Part shown: positions 50,565 to 61,321 of the stretch, piece by piece
Position numbering within the stretch: position 1 is the stretch's first letter
How the letters are laid out: every line of letters starts with the position of its first letter
Assembly: GCA_020635995.1 (NCBI GenBank)
Contig: JACJYS010000001.1
Location: 434,001-498,000 of the forward strand
Direction of reading: 5' to 3'
Origin: Chitinophagales bacterium
Lineage (GTDB): Bacteria > Bacteroidota > Bacteroidia > Chitinophagales > UBA8649
Length of the DNA stretch: 64,000 nucleotides
Program-made: the position numbers and the translations under genes
Notes under the pieces: generated by a model
Told to the model about the DNA's origin: nothing
Databases searched by the model: none
Seen by the model: the letters and a program-made list of their open reading frames with translations, nothing else

Positions 50565-52832
50565 TTAAGCGTTTAATTTTTTAATAGTATTTAAAGCACT
50601 ACCATCTTTAAACCATTGTATTTGAGTTTCGTTGTAAGTATGTGCCACTTCAAACTCATCTGAAGAGCCGTCTGAGTGGTGCAATACTACTTTTAAGTTT
50701 TTATTTGGAGCAAATGTTGTTAATCCTAAAATGTCAATAACATCATCTTCTTGTACTTTATTATAATCATCAGGATTTACAAATGTTAAGCCTAACATAC
50801 CTTGTTTTTTCAAGTTAGTTTCATGAATACGGGCAAATGATTTAACAATAACAGCTCTTACTCCCAAATGGCGTGGTTCCATAGCGGCATGCTCTCTTGA
50901 TGAGCCTTCGCCATAGTTTTCATCTCCTACTACTACGCTTCCTATTCCGGCAGCTTTGTATGCTCTTTGTGTAGCAGGCACTTCGCCATAAGCTCCTGTA
51001 AGTTGATTTTTAACTTTGTTGGTTTCTTTATTAAAAGCATTTACCGCACCTATCAGCATATTGTTTGAAATATTATCTAAATGACCTCTGTATTTTAACC
51101 AAGGACCAGCCATAGAAATATGGTCGGTAGTACATTTTCCAAAGGCTTTAATTAATAATTTCATACCTTTTAAATCTGTTCCTTCCCACGGTGCAAATGG
51201 CGTTAACAACTGCAATCTCTGAGAATCTGGTTTTACAACTACATTTACACCACTTCCGTCTTCTGCCGGAGCTTGATAGCCGTTGTCATCAACAGCAAAT
51301 CCTTTTGGAGGCAATTCAAAACCTGTAGGTTCATCTAATTTTACTTTTTCACCATCTCTGTTTACTAAAGTATCTGTAATTGGGTTAAAATCTAATCTGC
51401 CTGATATGGCTATAGCTGCTACCATTTCTGGCGAAGCCACAAAAGCATGAGTATTAGGGTTTCCGTCTGCACGCTTAGCAAAGTTTCTATTAAAAGAGTG
51501 AACTATACTGTTTTTTGGAGCATTTTTAGGATCGCTATATCTTGCCCATTGTCCTATACAAGGCCCACAAGCATTGGTAAATATAGTGGCTTTTAAATCT
51601 TCAAAAACTTCTAATAAACCATCTCTTTCGGCAGTAAATCTTACTTGCTCAGAACCCGGATTAATACCAAATTTGGCTTTTGTATCTAATTTTTTATCTA
51701 AAGCTTGTTGTGCAATAGAAGCCGCTCTTGATAAATCTTCGTAAGAAGAGTTAGTACAAGAACCTATTAATCCCCATTCTACTTCAAGCGGCCAGCCGTT
51801 TTTAACAGCTTTATCGTGCATAGAGCCTACTTCTGTTGCTAAGTCTGGAGTGAAAGGACCATTTAAGTGAGGCATTAATTCACTTAAATTTATTTCTATT
51901 AACTCATCAAAATATTTTTCAGGATTTGCATAAACTTCGGCATCTCCTGTTAAGTGTTCTTTTATTTTATTTGCCATATCGGCTATATCGGCTCTATCTG
52001 TAGCACGTAAATAACGTTCCATACTTTCATCATAGCCAAAAGTAGAAGTAGTAGCACCTATTTCTGCACCCATGTTGCATATAGTACCTTTACCGGTACA
52101 AGACATACTTAAAGCACCTTCTCCAAAATATTCAACCACAGCACCCGTACCGCCTTTTACAGTTAGTATTTCTGCTACTTTAAGAATTACATCTTTAGGA
52201 GCTGTCCAGCCACTTAATTTTCCTGTTAATTTAACGCCAATTAATTTAGGCATTTTAAGTTCCCAAGGTAAATCTGCCATAACATCTACTGCATCTGCAC
52301 CACCTACGCCTATAGCTATCATTCCCAGTCCACCGGCATTTACAGTGTGTGAGTCTGTTCCTATCATCATTCCACCCGGGAAAGCATAGTTTTCTAATAC
52401 TACTTGGTGTATAATTCCTGCTCCGGGTTTCCAAAAGCCAATACCATATTTATTAGAAACAGAAGATAAAAAATTAAAAACTTCAGAGGATTGATTTAAA
52501 GCGTTTTGTAAATCTTCACTAGCACCTAATTTTGCTTGTATTAAGTGGTCAGCATGCACGGTAGATGGAACTGCTGCTGTTTTTTTGCCTGCTTGCATAA
52601 ATTGCAATAAAGCCATTTGAGCCGTTGCATCTTGCATAGCCACCCTGTCCGGAGCAAAATCTACATAAGATTTACCCCTTGTGTAATTTTGTAAGGGAGA
52701 ATCTGCATGCAAATGCGTGTACAATATTTTTTCTGTTAAAGTTAAAGGTTTATTTAATACCTTTCTTGCTTCATCTATTTTTTTTGGAAGCTGGGCATAA
52801 ACCTTTTTAATCATCTCAATGTCAAAAGCCAT
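50565..52832 (-). CDS. Aconitate hydratase
   Basis: 755 residues, the length of mitochondrial-type aconitases. The [4Fe-4S] cluster Cys occurs in GSCTNSSYED and NACGPCIGQW, and substrate-binding stretches include IGTDSHTVNAGGLGM and GEGSSREHAAMEPRHLG. It converts citrate to isocitrate in the TCA cycle. Monocistronic, with a 140-base upstream region shared with the divergent permease. Several Bacteroidota name this gene acnA or acn, so I omit the symbol. Confidence 0.94.
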   Translation of the reverse strand: MAFDIEMIKKVYAQLPKKIDEARKVLNKPLTLTEKILYTHLHADSPLQNYTRGKSYVDFAPDRVAMQDATAQMALLQFMQAGKKTAAVPSTVHADHLIQAKLGASEDLQNALNQSSEVFNFLSSVSNKYGIGFWKPGAGIIHQVVLENYAFPGGMMIGTDSHTVNAGGLGMIAIGVGGADAVDVMADLPWELKMPKLIGVKLTGKLSGWTAPKDVILKVAEILTVKGGTGAVVEYFGEGALSMSCTGKGTICNMGAEIGATTSTFGYDESMERYLRATDRADIADMANKIKEHLTGDAEVYANPEKYFDELIEINLSELMPHLNGPFTPDLATEVGSMHDKAVKNGWPLEVEWGLIGSCTNSSYEDLSRAASIAQQALDKKLDTKAKFGINPGSEQVRFTAERDGLLEVFEDLKATIFTNACGPCIGQWARYSDPKNAPKNSIVHSFNRNFAKRADGNPNTHAFVASPEMVAAIAISGRLDFNPITDTLVNRDGEKVKLDEPTGFELPPKGFAVDDNGYQAPAEDGSGVNVVVKPDSQRLQLLTPFAPWEGTDLKGMKLLIKAFGKCTTDHISMAGPWLKYRGHLDNISNNMLIGAVNAFNKETNKVKNQLTGAYGEVPATQRAYKAAGIGSVVVGDENYGEGSSREHAAMEPRHLGVRAVIVKSFARIHETNLKKQGMLGLTFVNPDDYNKVQEDDVIDILGLTTFAPNKNLKVVLHHSDGSSDEFEVAHTYNETQIQWFKDGSALNTIKKLNA

Positions 52833-52973
52833 TTTTTTTATCCGTTTTTAATGTTAAAAATTACGATGCAAAGATACAACTATTACAAAGAAAAATTTGA
52901 GTAAATAGTTCCCGTTAAATAATATTTAGAATAATTTAAAATAAGACTTTAAAAAATTACCTAAATTAGCTTT

Positions 52974-54206
52974 GTGAATTTTACCGATTATTTAAAATTG
53001 GCTTTTAGTGCCTTAAAATCAAATAAGCTAAGAAGTGCCTTAACTTTAACTATTATTGCTTCCGGAATTATGGCATTGATAGTTATTTTTACCAGTATTG
53101 ATGGTATTAGAAATAATATTACCGATAATTTTATAGAGCTGGGAGCTGGAGCTTTTACTATTAAACCCGGAGTGGAGCTAAAAGAGCAAAGAAGAAGAGG
53201 AATGCCCCAAGAAATAGAAAAAATTAGTTTTAATGAAGCGGAAATGTTTAAAAACAAATTCAAATTTCCGGCAAAAATTTCGCTACACGCTACGGTTAAT
53301 GAGAATGTAATTATTAAGAGCAAGTATAATGAATCTGACCCTAATGTTAAAATAGAATCGGGAGATATGAATTATTTATCGGTGTCCGGAAAAAATATTT
53401 TAAAAGGCAGAGGGTTTTCAGAAATGGAAATGAATGATGGAGCAAATGTGGCTATTATAGGTTATGATGCGGCAGCAAAAAATTATCCCGCTATTGACTC
53501 GGTAGTAGGAAGTATGCTACTGGTAGATGGCAGAAAGTATAGAATAATTGCTTTATTGGAATCTAAAGGAGCATCGGCAGGTAAAAACGATAATTTTGTT
53601 TTAATACCTTATACTAAAGCCAGAATGGATTATGATTTTACTAACAAAAGTTTTGACATAATAGTAGAAGCCAATAAAACAGAACTACTGGAACAGGCTA
53701 TAGCCGAAGCAGAGGGCATTATGCGGGGAGTTAGAAAATTAGAGGCTTTAGAGGCTAATAATTTTCACATAGTTAGAAGCGATAAATTAGCTAATACTTA
53801 TTTATCTAATATTGCTTTTATAGAAGTGGCAACCGGAGTAATAGGCTTGCTTACACTTTTGGGGGCAGGTGTGGGCTTAATGAATATAATGCTGGTATCG
53901 GTAAACGAACGTACAAGAGAAATAGGTTTAAGTAAATCTATTGGTGCTACAAGGCGTACTATTTTTATGCAATTTTTAATTGAAGCTGTAAGTATTTGTG
54001 TTTTAGGGGGTATAATAGGAATTTTGCTGGGAATAGTTTTTGGTAATTTAGTTACCATTTTTGTTCTTAAATCTAATTTTACTTTAGCTGTAAATTGGGT
54101 AATAGGAGGTTTAATTTTTTGTACGTTTATTGGTTTGTTGGCAGGGTTGTTTCCTGCATACAGAGCCAGCAAACTAAACCCCGTAGAAGCACTTAGATAT
54201 GAGTAA
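52974..54206 (+). CDS. MacB-type ABC transporter permease
   Basis: 410 residues with a GTG start. LAFSALKSNKLRSALTLTIIASGIMALIVIFTSIDG is the MacB N-terminal helix. The periplasmic MacB core is at ~45-265, and three C-terminal FtsX helices include LLTLLGAGVGLMNIMLVSVNERTREIGLSKSIGATRRTI. It pairs with a MacB/LolD-like ATPase encoded elsewhere to move substrates across the envelope. A TAGCTTTG box ends exactly on the start codon (52967-52974), so any transcript from it would be leaderless or use a later start. Confidence 0.87.
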   Translation: MNFTDYLKLAFSALKSNKLRSALTLTIIASGIMALIVIFTSIDGIRNNITDNFIELGAGAFTIKPGVELKEQRRRGMPQEIEKISFNEAEMFKNKFKFPAKISLHATVNENVIIKSKYNESDPNVKIESGDMNYLSVSGKNILKGRGFSEMEMNDGANVAIIGYDAAAKNYPAIDSVVGSMLLVDGRKYRIIALLESKGASAGKNDNFVLIPYTKARMDYDFTNKSFDIIVEANKTELLEQAIAEAEGIMRGVRKLEALEANNFHIVRSDKLANTYLSNIAFIEVATGVIGLLTLLGAGVGLMNIMLVSVNERTREIGLSKSIGATRRTIFMQFLIEAVSICVLGGIIGILLGIVFGNLVTIFVLKSNFTLAVNWVIGGLIFCTFIGLLAGLFPAYRASKLNPVEALRYE

Positions 54207-54213
54207 GCAATAC

Positions 54214-56628
54214 TTATTTTAATTTATCTAACAAAGCTTTTATTTTTTCTTGTTCGTTTTTATTAAAAGTTAATCCTTTTATTTGGTCTAAAATTTCGTT
54301 TTTATGATTTTCGTCTTCCGCTAATTTTAATAAAGATTTTTTTGCCGTACTGCTTAATGCCCTATTAAAGTTTGTTAGTGCAGAAAGCAAATTGTAAATG
54401 TATTTTTTATTTACCAATTCTAAATCATCTATGGTTCTAATGGCGGCTATTCTTGTTCTAAATTCAAAACTGTTTGAGCTAAAATCAACTAATTCATTAA
54501 GTTTGCTTAAATCGTTATTTTGTAGTGCTATTTTTAGCCATGTTATTTTTAAATTGACATTTTCATTAGCATCTTTTTCTGTTAATGTTAAATATTCTGT
54601 TATTTCATTAGGAAAATGTTCGCTTAATGAATCTAATGCCAAACCAATGTTTACATAAGATTTATCTTTTAACATAGCCATATACAAAGGTTTATTTTGT
54701 TCTGTTATACCTTTTACCTCATAAAGCACTCTTCTGCGTACTCTAAAATCAGTATCTTGAAGTGCTTTTGTTATTAATTCTTTACTTTTCTTGCTGTTAT
54801 CATTGGCAAGTTGCTTAATTACGTTTTCTTTTAAAATATAAAATGAAGCTGTATTGTAAAGCTCTAAAAGTGTTTTTCTTTTTTCTTTTATTTCTACGTT
54901 TTCTAATTCTTTGAGTGCTTCGTATTGGTCTATCATATTTTGGGCATAAAGTGCTTGATGCAGCACTTCTTTGGTAGGGCGTACAAAATTTAATTTGTTA
55001 TATACTTTATTCCCTGTATCAAATACTATAAAATCTATTTCTTTATTTGGGTTTAAATATTTAGTAATTTTTGTACTATCTCTTTCTATCCATTCGGTAT
55101 AATGCGAATTAGTTTCATCGGTATAATAAACATCTATATCTATTGGCATTTTAAATAGCCCTACGGTTTCATTTTGTTTTTGAATTTGAGCTACGTTAAT
55201 ATTTAAGCTATCTTTTTTTACATTATAATTTACTTCATATTCAGGAAAACCGCCCTTTTTTATCCATTGGTCAAAAAACCAGTTTAAGTTTAAGCCCAGC
55301 ACTTCCATAAATTCAAGTTCAAATAAATGCGTATCTACGTGTTTAAAACCATATTTTTTCAAATAGCTGTTTATTACTTTACGGTATTGTTCATCTCCGC
55401 CTGCTACATCTTTAAGCATATCTATTACCATACTTCCTTTGGGGTAGTGCCTTGCTGAGCCTGCTTTGCTGTGTGCCACAGGAATATTGTTTTTACTATC
55501 GGCATTAAAAGCACTTCGCATTTCCATGTATCTTGCCCATTGGTAATCGTTTTCTGAAGTAACTGTTCTTTTAAACTGCTTGGCATAATAGGTGGCAAAA
55601 CTTTCGTGTAGCCAATGGCTTTCGCTGTTCCATTCTGTTATATAATCGCCAAACCACTGATGGGTAAGTTCGTGTGCATTTGTGCCTACATAATCGCGTT
55701 CCATGGCTTCGCGTTCATTTTTTAAATAATAATCGGTTAGTACGGTTGATGTAGTATTTTCCATGGCGCCATATAAAAAATTGGCTACGGGAACATTTCT
55801 GTATATTTCCCCCCAAGGGTAATTTACGCCAAATTCTTGTTCCATCCAATCCATCATTTTTGCCGAGTATTTGTAGGTAGGCTCTACTTGTTCGGGCTTT
55901 TCGGGGTAGTAATATTGCCGGCTTACTATACCTCTGTTTGAAGTATAATCTTTATACGCATAATCGCCTATGGCTATCATTATTAAATACAAAACGTGTG
56001 GCTCGTCCATTTTATAGTGCCATGTGGTTTCATCATTTTGCTTTTGTTCTTTACTTATTAAATTTCCATTAGAAATAACTTCATATCCGTTTTTAAAAGT
56101 AATGTAGGTTTCTGTAATTAACTTATCACTTACATCATCAAAGCTTGGTATCCAATAGCGGTTGTCTATGCCTTGCCCTTGTGTCCAAATTTGTTTTCTG
56201 GCTCTGTTTGTTTCATCGTTCCAACCATAAAAATAAAGTCCTTTTTTGGGTTGTGCGGTATAGCTTATTTCAAGTTGGTATTCTTTATTCCATGTTAATG
56301 CTTGGTCAAACAAAAGTGTAATAGAAGTAGCAGTTGTAGTGTATTTGCATGGTTTATTGTTAAGCAAAACAGACTTAAAATCTATTTCCGGAGCATCTAA
56401 TTCTAAACTGTAAATTTCTTTCCTTTTAGGCTGAAAGGTATAAAAAACATTGCCTGCTATTTTTTCGTTTTCTGTATCAAAGCTAATGTGCAATGTTAGT
56501 GTTTTAAAATCTACGGTGTGTTCTCTTGTTTGCCCTTCTTTATCAAAATAATGACAAACTATATCGTTTTGAGCCGTAATAAATTGAATAAAAAATATTA
56601 AACTTAAAAATAGTGCTATTTTTTTCAT
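54214..56628 (-). CDS. M1-family aminopeptidase, non-anchored form
   Basis: 804 residues. A signal peptide (to FITAQ) is followed by an M1 N-terminal beta domain (~25-200). The catalytic domain (~230-460) has GAMENTTSTV, HELTHQWFGDYITE (zinc ligands) and the downstream Glu in WLHESFATYYAKQF. A C-terminal HEAT-like helical region (~560-804) completes it. There is no T9SS domain, so it is probably periplasmic. It cleaves N-terminal amino acids from peptides. It lies next to a second, T9SS-tagged M1 gene on the same strand (61-base gap). Confidence 0.92.
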   Translation of the reverse strand: MKKIALFLSLIFFIQFITAQNDIVCHYFDKEGQTREHTVDFKTLTLHISFDTENEKIAGNVFYTFQPKRKEIYSLELDAPEIDFKSVLLNNKPCKYTTTATSITLLFDQALTWNKEYQLEISYTAQPKKGLYFYGWNDETNRARKQIWTQGQGIDNRYWIPSFDDVSDKLITETYITFKNGYEVISNGNLISKEQKQNDETTWHYKMDEPHVLYLIMIAIGDYAYKDYTSNRGIVSRQYYYPEKPEQVEPTYKYSAKMMDWMEQEFGVNYPWGEIYRNVPVANFLYGAMENTTSTVLTDYYLKNEREAMERDYVGTNAHELTHQWFGDYITEWNSESHWLHESFATYYAKQFKRTVTSENDYQWARYMEMRSAFNADSKNNIPVAHSKAGSARHYPKGSMVIDMLKDVAGGDEQYRKVINSYLKKYGFKHVDTHLFELEFMEVLGLNLNWFFDQWIKKGGFPEYEVNYNVKKDSLNINVAQIQKQNETVGLFKMPIDIDVYYTDETNSHYTEWIERDSTKITKYLNPNKEIDFIVFDTGNKVYNKLNFVRPTKEVLHQALYAQNMIDQYEALKELENVEIKEKRKTLLELYNTASFYILKENVIKQLANDNSKKSKELITKALQDTDFRVRRRVLYEVKGITEQNKPLYMAMLKDKSYVNIGLALDSLSEHFPNEITEYLTLTEKDANENVNLKITWLKIALQNNDLSKLNELVDFSSNSFEFRTRIAAIRTIDDLELVNKKYIYNLLSALTNFNRALSSTAKKSLLKLAEDENHKNEILDQIKGLTFNKNEQEKIKALLDKLK

Positions 56629-56689
56629 GGCACTAAGGTAAGCAATATGGCTATAATCTATTAACGATGTTTTTTATTTGAATAAATAA

Positions 56690-58624
56690 TTAGTTGATAA
56701 CAACAGGAAATAATTTGCCCGCTTTAAAGAAATATAAACCTTTAACGGAAAGTAAATCTATTTGATTTTTGCCTTCTTTCAATACTCCCGATTTTATTTC
56801 TTTGCCTAATAAGTCATATATTTTGTAGGGTGTTTGCTCTTCTGTTTCTACAATAAAACTTCCTTTGTTGGGGTTTGGATATAGCGTTATATTGTTGCTT
56901 TTATTTATACTGTTTATAGATGTATAAACTAAATTTAAGTCTTCCTCTACATTACCCACTTTGTTTAACACCCAGTTTAGTGGGTCTATTTCTATACTGC
57001 TTATAGTGGGCATTTGGTTAAATAAATATTGTTGATTATTCCATTCATTATTTACTCTTAATATAGTGTCTGTACCGTTATTAAAGTTTAGTTTTATTTC
57101 TATAGCCGTTTCAAAAAAAGGTGTAATATTTGACATAGAACCTGCTTGGCTTAATTCTATAATTAAACCGTTTGGGCTGTTATTGTATTTCAAACTAAAA
57201 GTAGGATACCCTTCTCCATAATACCATTGTTGCAATTCGTTTTGTAAATCTATTTCTGCTATATTTTCTATTACACTAAAAAAATCTTCGGCAGTGGCTG
57301 TACTATCTTCAAAAATATTTTGATAAGTTTGAAGTGCCGTAAAAAACAAATTATCGTCATTAACCCAATGGCGAATCATGTGTACCAAAGCACTACCTTT
57401 ATCATAAACTAACCGGCTATTAAATATGGCATTTTCATTATTATCGTCATACACATAAATACTACCTCCTGGCTGCGACATTACATTATTATGCACTCCA
57501 GCCATATCATTTTGAGCTATATTATAATTAACACTTTCTTGAAAAATATACTCGCTATAAGAAGCAAAGCCTTCATTAATCCAAATGTGTCCCCAAGTAG
57601 CACAAGTTACATGGTCGCCAAACCATTGGTGTCCCAGTTCGTGAGCTGTTAAACTTCTATTAAAAAAACCCTGTGTTGTCATAGTTTGATGTTCCATACC
57701 ACCGCTAAAAGGAGCCATACAATGCCCGTATTTTTCGTTTGCAAAGGGATAAATGCCATATTTGTTAGAAAACTCAATGAGCATAGCTCCTGTTTCATCA
57801 ATATCGCTTTGAAATTGATTTAATAAATTAGGATGGTCATATACATAATTTTGAACCAAAACACTTTGGCTGTTAGGGAGCGTAACATTAAAATTATATT
57901 CTTGATAATCTGCTACGCTAAACGAAATTAAATAAAAATCTATAGCGTGATTGTGTTTCCACTCAAAGCGTTTTTTGTTGTTAGGTAGGTTTATTTCGTT
58001 AATTAATAAGCCATTAGAACCTGCCATTAAAGTATCTGGTACAGTTATCCACACTTCGCTTGAGTCTATTTTGTCAGTTAAATCTTGCTTGCACGGCCAC
58101 CAAGACGGAGCTCCAAAAGGCTGACTTAAAGTGTATGTTACACGTTTTCCCCACGATGGAGAAACTGAATTGAAAATTCCTTGAACAGAACCGCCATTTG
58201 GCTGTGTGCCATGATAATAAACTTCGGCTGTAAAAAATTGTCCATTAGCTATGCTATTGCTTGGAAAAATTTGTAGTTCATCTCCAATTCTATTTGTGCT
58301 TACAATATTTCCGTTAATTTTTGCAGAATCTACAATTAAGTTATTTATTAATTCTAATATAAATACATCAAGACTAACACCCACCACTTTTCCTTTAAGT
58401 GTAGTTTTAGCACTATAAATTTCGGTACTTATATTATCTACATCCAATTCTAATTTTACATAGTTTAGGTCATATTTCTCTTGACCGCTTATACTTTTAA
58501 AATTTGCTTTATTGAAATTTGTCCAAGCTTGTTTTTTATGTTTAGCACAAAAATGGTCTGGTGTATTTTGGGCAAACGAAACTGCAAAAAAAGATACAAA
58601 AAGATAAGTAAATATTGATTTCAT
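56690..58624 (-). CDS. M1-family aminopeptidase with T9SS sorting domain
   Basis: 644 residues. A signal peptide (to SFAQN) is followed by an M1 fold with GGMEHQTMTTQG, AHELGHQWFGDHVTC and WINEGFASYSEYIF. The C-terminal ~70 residues form a type A T9SS sorting domain (LYPNPNKGSFIVE, GLYFFKAGKLFPVVIN). The protein is secreted or cell-surface attached. It is shorter than its neighbour because the HEAT region is replaced by the sorting domain. The pair may be a duplication with separate localisation. Confidence 0.92.
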   Translation of the reverse strand: MKSIFTYLFVSFFAVSFAQNTPDHFCAKHKKQAWTNFNKANFKSISGQEKYDLNYVKLELDVDNISTEIYSAKTTLKGKVVGVSLDVFILELINNLIVDSAKINGNIVSTNRIGDELQIFPSNSIANGQFFTAEVYYHGTQPNGGSVQGIFNSVSPSWGKRVTYTLSQPFGAPSWWPCKQDLTDKIDSSEVWITVPDTLMAGSNGLLINEINLPNNKKRFEWKHNHAIDFYLISFSVADYQEYNFNVTLPNSQSVLVQNYVYDHPNLLNQFQSDIDETGAMLIEFSNKYGIYPFANEKYGHCMAPFSGGMEHQTMTTQGFFNRSLTAHELGHQWFGDHVTCATWGHIWINEGFASYSEYIFQESVNYNIAQNDMAGVHNNVMSQPGGSIYVYDDNNENAIFNSRLVYDKGSALVHMIRHWVNDDNLFFTALQTYQNIFEDSTATAEDFFSVIENIAEIDLQNELQQWYYGEGYPTFSLKYNNSPNGLIIELSQAGSMSNITPFFETAIEIKLNFNNGTDTILRVNNEWNNQQYLFNQMPTISSIEIDPLNWVLNKVGNVEEDLNLVYTSINSINKSNNITLYPNPNKGSFIVETEEQTPYKIYDLLGKEIKSGVLKEGKNQIDLLSVKGLYFFKAGKLFPVVIN

Positions 58625-58651
58625 AAAAATAAAGGTAGGAATTTTTTGGTA

Positions 58652-60010
58652 CTACTTAATAAATACTGTTTTTCTGTTAGCAAATTCTAAAATGCCGTCT
58701 TGAGCAAGTTCTCTGCCATAACCACTTTTTTTAACACCGCCAAAAGGCAAGCGAGGATCAGATTTTACCAATTCATTAATAAAAACAGCTCCTTCATTAA
58801 GCTGGGGAATTAAACTTTTAGCCACTTCAATATTGTCTGTATAAATAGAAACGCCTAAACCAAAATGATTAAAATTGCTCAGCATTACAGCTTCTTCTGT
58901 AGTTTTAAACTTTTTAATAGCCACTAAAGGACCAAAGGTTTCTTGTTCAAAAACGGGAACATTAATATCATTTACTTCTACTAATGTGGGTTCAAAATAA
59001 GCTCCTTCTCTTTTGCCACCCATTAATGTTTTAGCACCATTTTTTATACTTTCTTTTAGTTGGTTTTCAAGCTCTTTAGCTAAAGTTTCGCTTGCCATAG
59101 GTCCTATTTTAATAGTTTCCTCTGCCGGATTTCCCGAAGTATAATTAGCCACTTCTTTTTTAAGCATTTCAATAAATGTATCGTAAATTTTTTCTTGTAC
59201 TAAAAACCGTTTTCCAGCTATACAACTTTGTCCCGTGTTCATAAACCGCGACCAAGCTATAGTGCTTATATATTTTTTTAAATCGGCATCTTTTAAAATT
59301 ATGGCGGCATTGCTTCCCCCCAATTCTAAAACCGATTTTTTAATATCCTTAGCGGCTGTAACGGCTACTATGCTTCCCGCTTTTTCGCTACCTGTAAGTG
59401 TAACTGCCTTAACAAGTGGATTTTTTATTACACTTTCCATTCTGTTTGAAGAAGCTAATAGAACCGCTACTATATTATATTCTAAATTTAAAGTTTTAAA
59501 AATACCTTCTAATGCTAAAGCACAGCCACTTACATTGCTGGCATGTTTTAGCAATACCACATTTCCCAGCATTATATTGGGAGCTAAAACTCTAAAAAAT
59601 TGCCAAAATGGATAATTCCATGGCATTACAGCCAGTAAAATACCTATAGGTTCATAACTAACATAGCTAAATGTAGCATCTGTTTTTATTTCTTTATTTT
59701 CTAAAAATTGTGCACCATTTTCGGCATAATATTGGCAAACCCAAGCACATTTTTCTACTTCTGCTATGGCTTGCACTATTGGTTTTCCCATTTCATTGCA
59801 CATTAATTTAGCATATGTATGCTTGTTTTGCTCTAATACATTGGCTATGTCGTTTAGTGTTTTACTTCTTAGTTCCAAATGAGTTGCCTTCCATTTAAGA
59901 TAGCCACTATGCAGGTTTTTAATTTTTTTATCAATCTCGGTATCTGTATTTTGTTTGTAATTTTCAATTAATTTTCCGGTGTAGGGATTAATACTTCTTA
60001 AATTTTCCAT
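58652..60010 (-). CDS. Aldehyde dehydrogenase family protein (succinate-semialdehyde dehydrogenase-like)
   Basis: About 452 residues from ATG 60010 (MENLRSINPYTGKLIENY); 22 in-frame codons upstream would run into the divergent kinase's promoter and are rejected. The family NAD-binding pattern is in TLTGSEKAGSIVAVTA. The active site is LELGGSNAAI (Glu) and NTGQSCIAGKRF (Cys). Members similar in length oxidise succinate semialdehyde or related aldehydes. Cytoplasmic. It is divergent from the histidine kinase gene. Confidence 0.87.
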   Translation of the reverse strand: MENLRSINPYTGKLIENYKQNTDTEIDKKIKNLHSGYLKWKATHLELRSKTLNDIANVLEQNKHTYAKLMCNEMGKPIVQAIAEVEKCAWVCQYYAENGAQFLENKEIKTDATFSYVSYEPIGILLAVMPWNYPFWQFFRVLAPNIMLGNVVLLKHASNVSGCALALEGIFKTLNLEYNIVAVLLASSNRMESVIKNPLVKAVTLTGSEKAGSIVAVTAAKDIKKSVLELGGSNAAIILKDADLKKYISTIAWSRFMNTGQSCIAGKRFLVQEKIYDTFIEMLKKEVANYTSGNPAEETIKIGPMASETLAKELENQLKESIKNGAKTLMGGKREGAYFEPTLVEVNDINVPVFEQETFGPLVAIKKFKTTEEAVMLSNFNHFGLGVSIYTDNIEVAKSLIPQLNEGAVFINELVKSDPRLPFGGVKKSGYGRELAQDGILEFANRKTVFIK

Positions 60011-60061
60011 ACTATAAATATAGGCATTATCTATTTTAAATAGTATTGCTATTTTTACACA

Positions 60062-61321
60062 GTGAGAAACAGCCAAATTAGTATTGTAGTTATTTTAGGT
60101 GTTTTGGCCATTTTGGGCATATTAACTGTTCAAATTTTTTGGCTTAGTAAAGCTTATGATGTTAAAGAAAGGCAGTTTAACGAAAGTATTCATACGGCAT
60201 TGCTAAATGTAGCCGAAAAAATAGCTTCTGACAATGAAGGAAATTTAAGTAATGAAGATATAGTTAATCAATTATCTAGTGATTATTTTGTGGTAAATAT
60301 TAATGACCAAATTGATGCCAATACTTTAGAATACTATATAAGCAATGAATTTGAAAAACTGCAAATAAATTTAGATTACGAATATGCTATTTACGATTGT
60401 GCCAGTGATGAAATGGTTTATGGCAATTATGTAGATTTAGACGACCAAATTACAAACGACAAACCCACTAAATCGCTGCCAAAATACAATGAATTTTCTT
60501 ATTATTTTGGCGTCTTTTTGCCTACAAAAACAAGCTATGTGCTTAATAATTTAAAACTGACTATTGTGTTTTCTATTTTATTGAGTATAGCACTTATATT
60601 TTTTGCTTATGCCATATATATTATTCTAAAACAAAAAAGACTTTCGGAGTTGCAAACCGATTTTATAAATAATATGACACACGAGTTTAAAACGCCAATT
60701 TCGGCTATAAAACTTTCGGCAGAGGCTATGCTTAAAAATGAAAATATTAAAACAGACAATAGACTGTCAAATTATACTAAAATAGTACAAGAGCAAGCAG
60801 AAAGACTTAATGGACAGGTAGAAAAAGTTTTGAATATTGCCAAGCTGCAAAACGATAATTTAGAGCTTAAAAAAGAAAAACTTAACTTAAATGAGCAGTT
60901 AGAAGAAATAGTAAGGAGTGCATCATTGAATTTTGAAAAAAATGGTGGAAGTATAATTTTAAATTTACCTGAAAATGATGTAGAAATTTATGCCGACAAA
61001 CTGCATTTTAATAACATTATGTACAATTTGTTAGATAATGCTTTAAAATACAATGATAAAACACCTATTGTAAATTTAAGTGTAGAAAATAGAGGTGCAA
61101 AAACCATAATTAAGATAAAAGATAATGGAATAGGAATTGACGAAAAACATATTAAACAAGTTTTTAATAAATTTTATAGAGTGCCTACCGGAAATGTGCA
61201 CAATGTAAAAGGTTTTGGCTTAGGATTATTTTATGTAAAACAAGTGGTAGATAAACACAACTGGAAAATAAAAATAAACAGCAAAAAAGGCGAAGGAACA
61301 ACAATTAATATAGAAATATGA
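60062..61321 (+). CDS. Sensor histidine kinase
   Basis: 419 residues with a GTG start. Transmembrane helices lie at ~7-28 and ~165-190, flanking a ~135-residue periplasmic sensor region. HisKA follows (TDFINNMTHEFKTPISAIKLSAEAML with the phospho-His), then HATPase_c with N-box NNIMYNLLDNALKYN, DNGIGID and GFGLGLFYVK. The downstream regulator overlaps its stop by 4 bases (ATGA), giving a classic two-component operon. The signal is unknown. Confidence 0.93.
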   Translation: MRNSQISIVVILGVLAILGILTVQIFWLSKAYDVKERQFNESIHTALLNVAEKIASDNEGNLSNEDIVNQLSSDYFVVNINDQIDANTLEYYISNEFEKLQINLDYEYAIYDCASDEMVYGNYVDLDDQITNDKPTKSLPKYNEFSYYFGVFLPTKTSYVLNNLKLTIVFSILLSIALIFFAYAIYIILKQKRLSELQTDFINNMTHEFKTPISAIKLSAEAMLKNENIKTDNRLSNYTKIVQEQAERLNGQVEKVLNIAKLQNDNLELKKEKLNLNEQLEEIVRSASLNFEKNGGSIILNLPENDVEIYADKLHFNNIMYNLLDNALKYNDKTPIVNLSVENRGAKTIIKIKDNGIGIDEKHIKQVFNKFYRVPTGNVHNVKGFGLGLFYVKQVVDKHNWKIKINSKKGEGTTINIEI

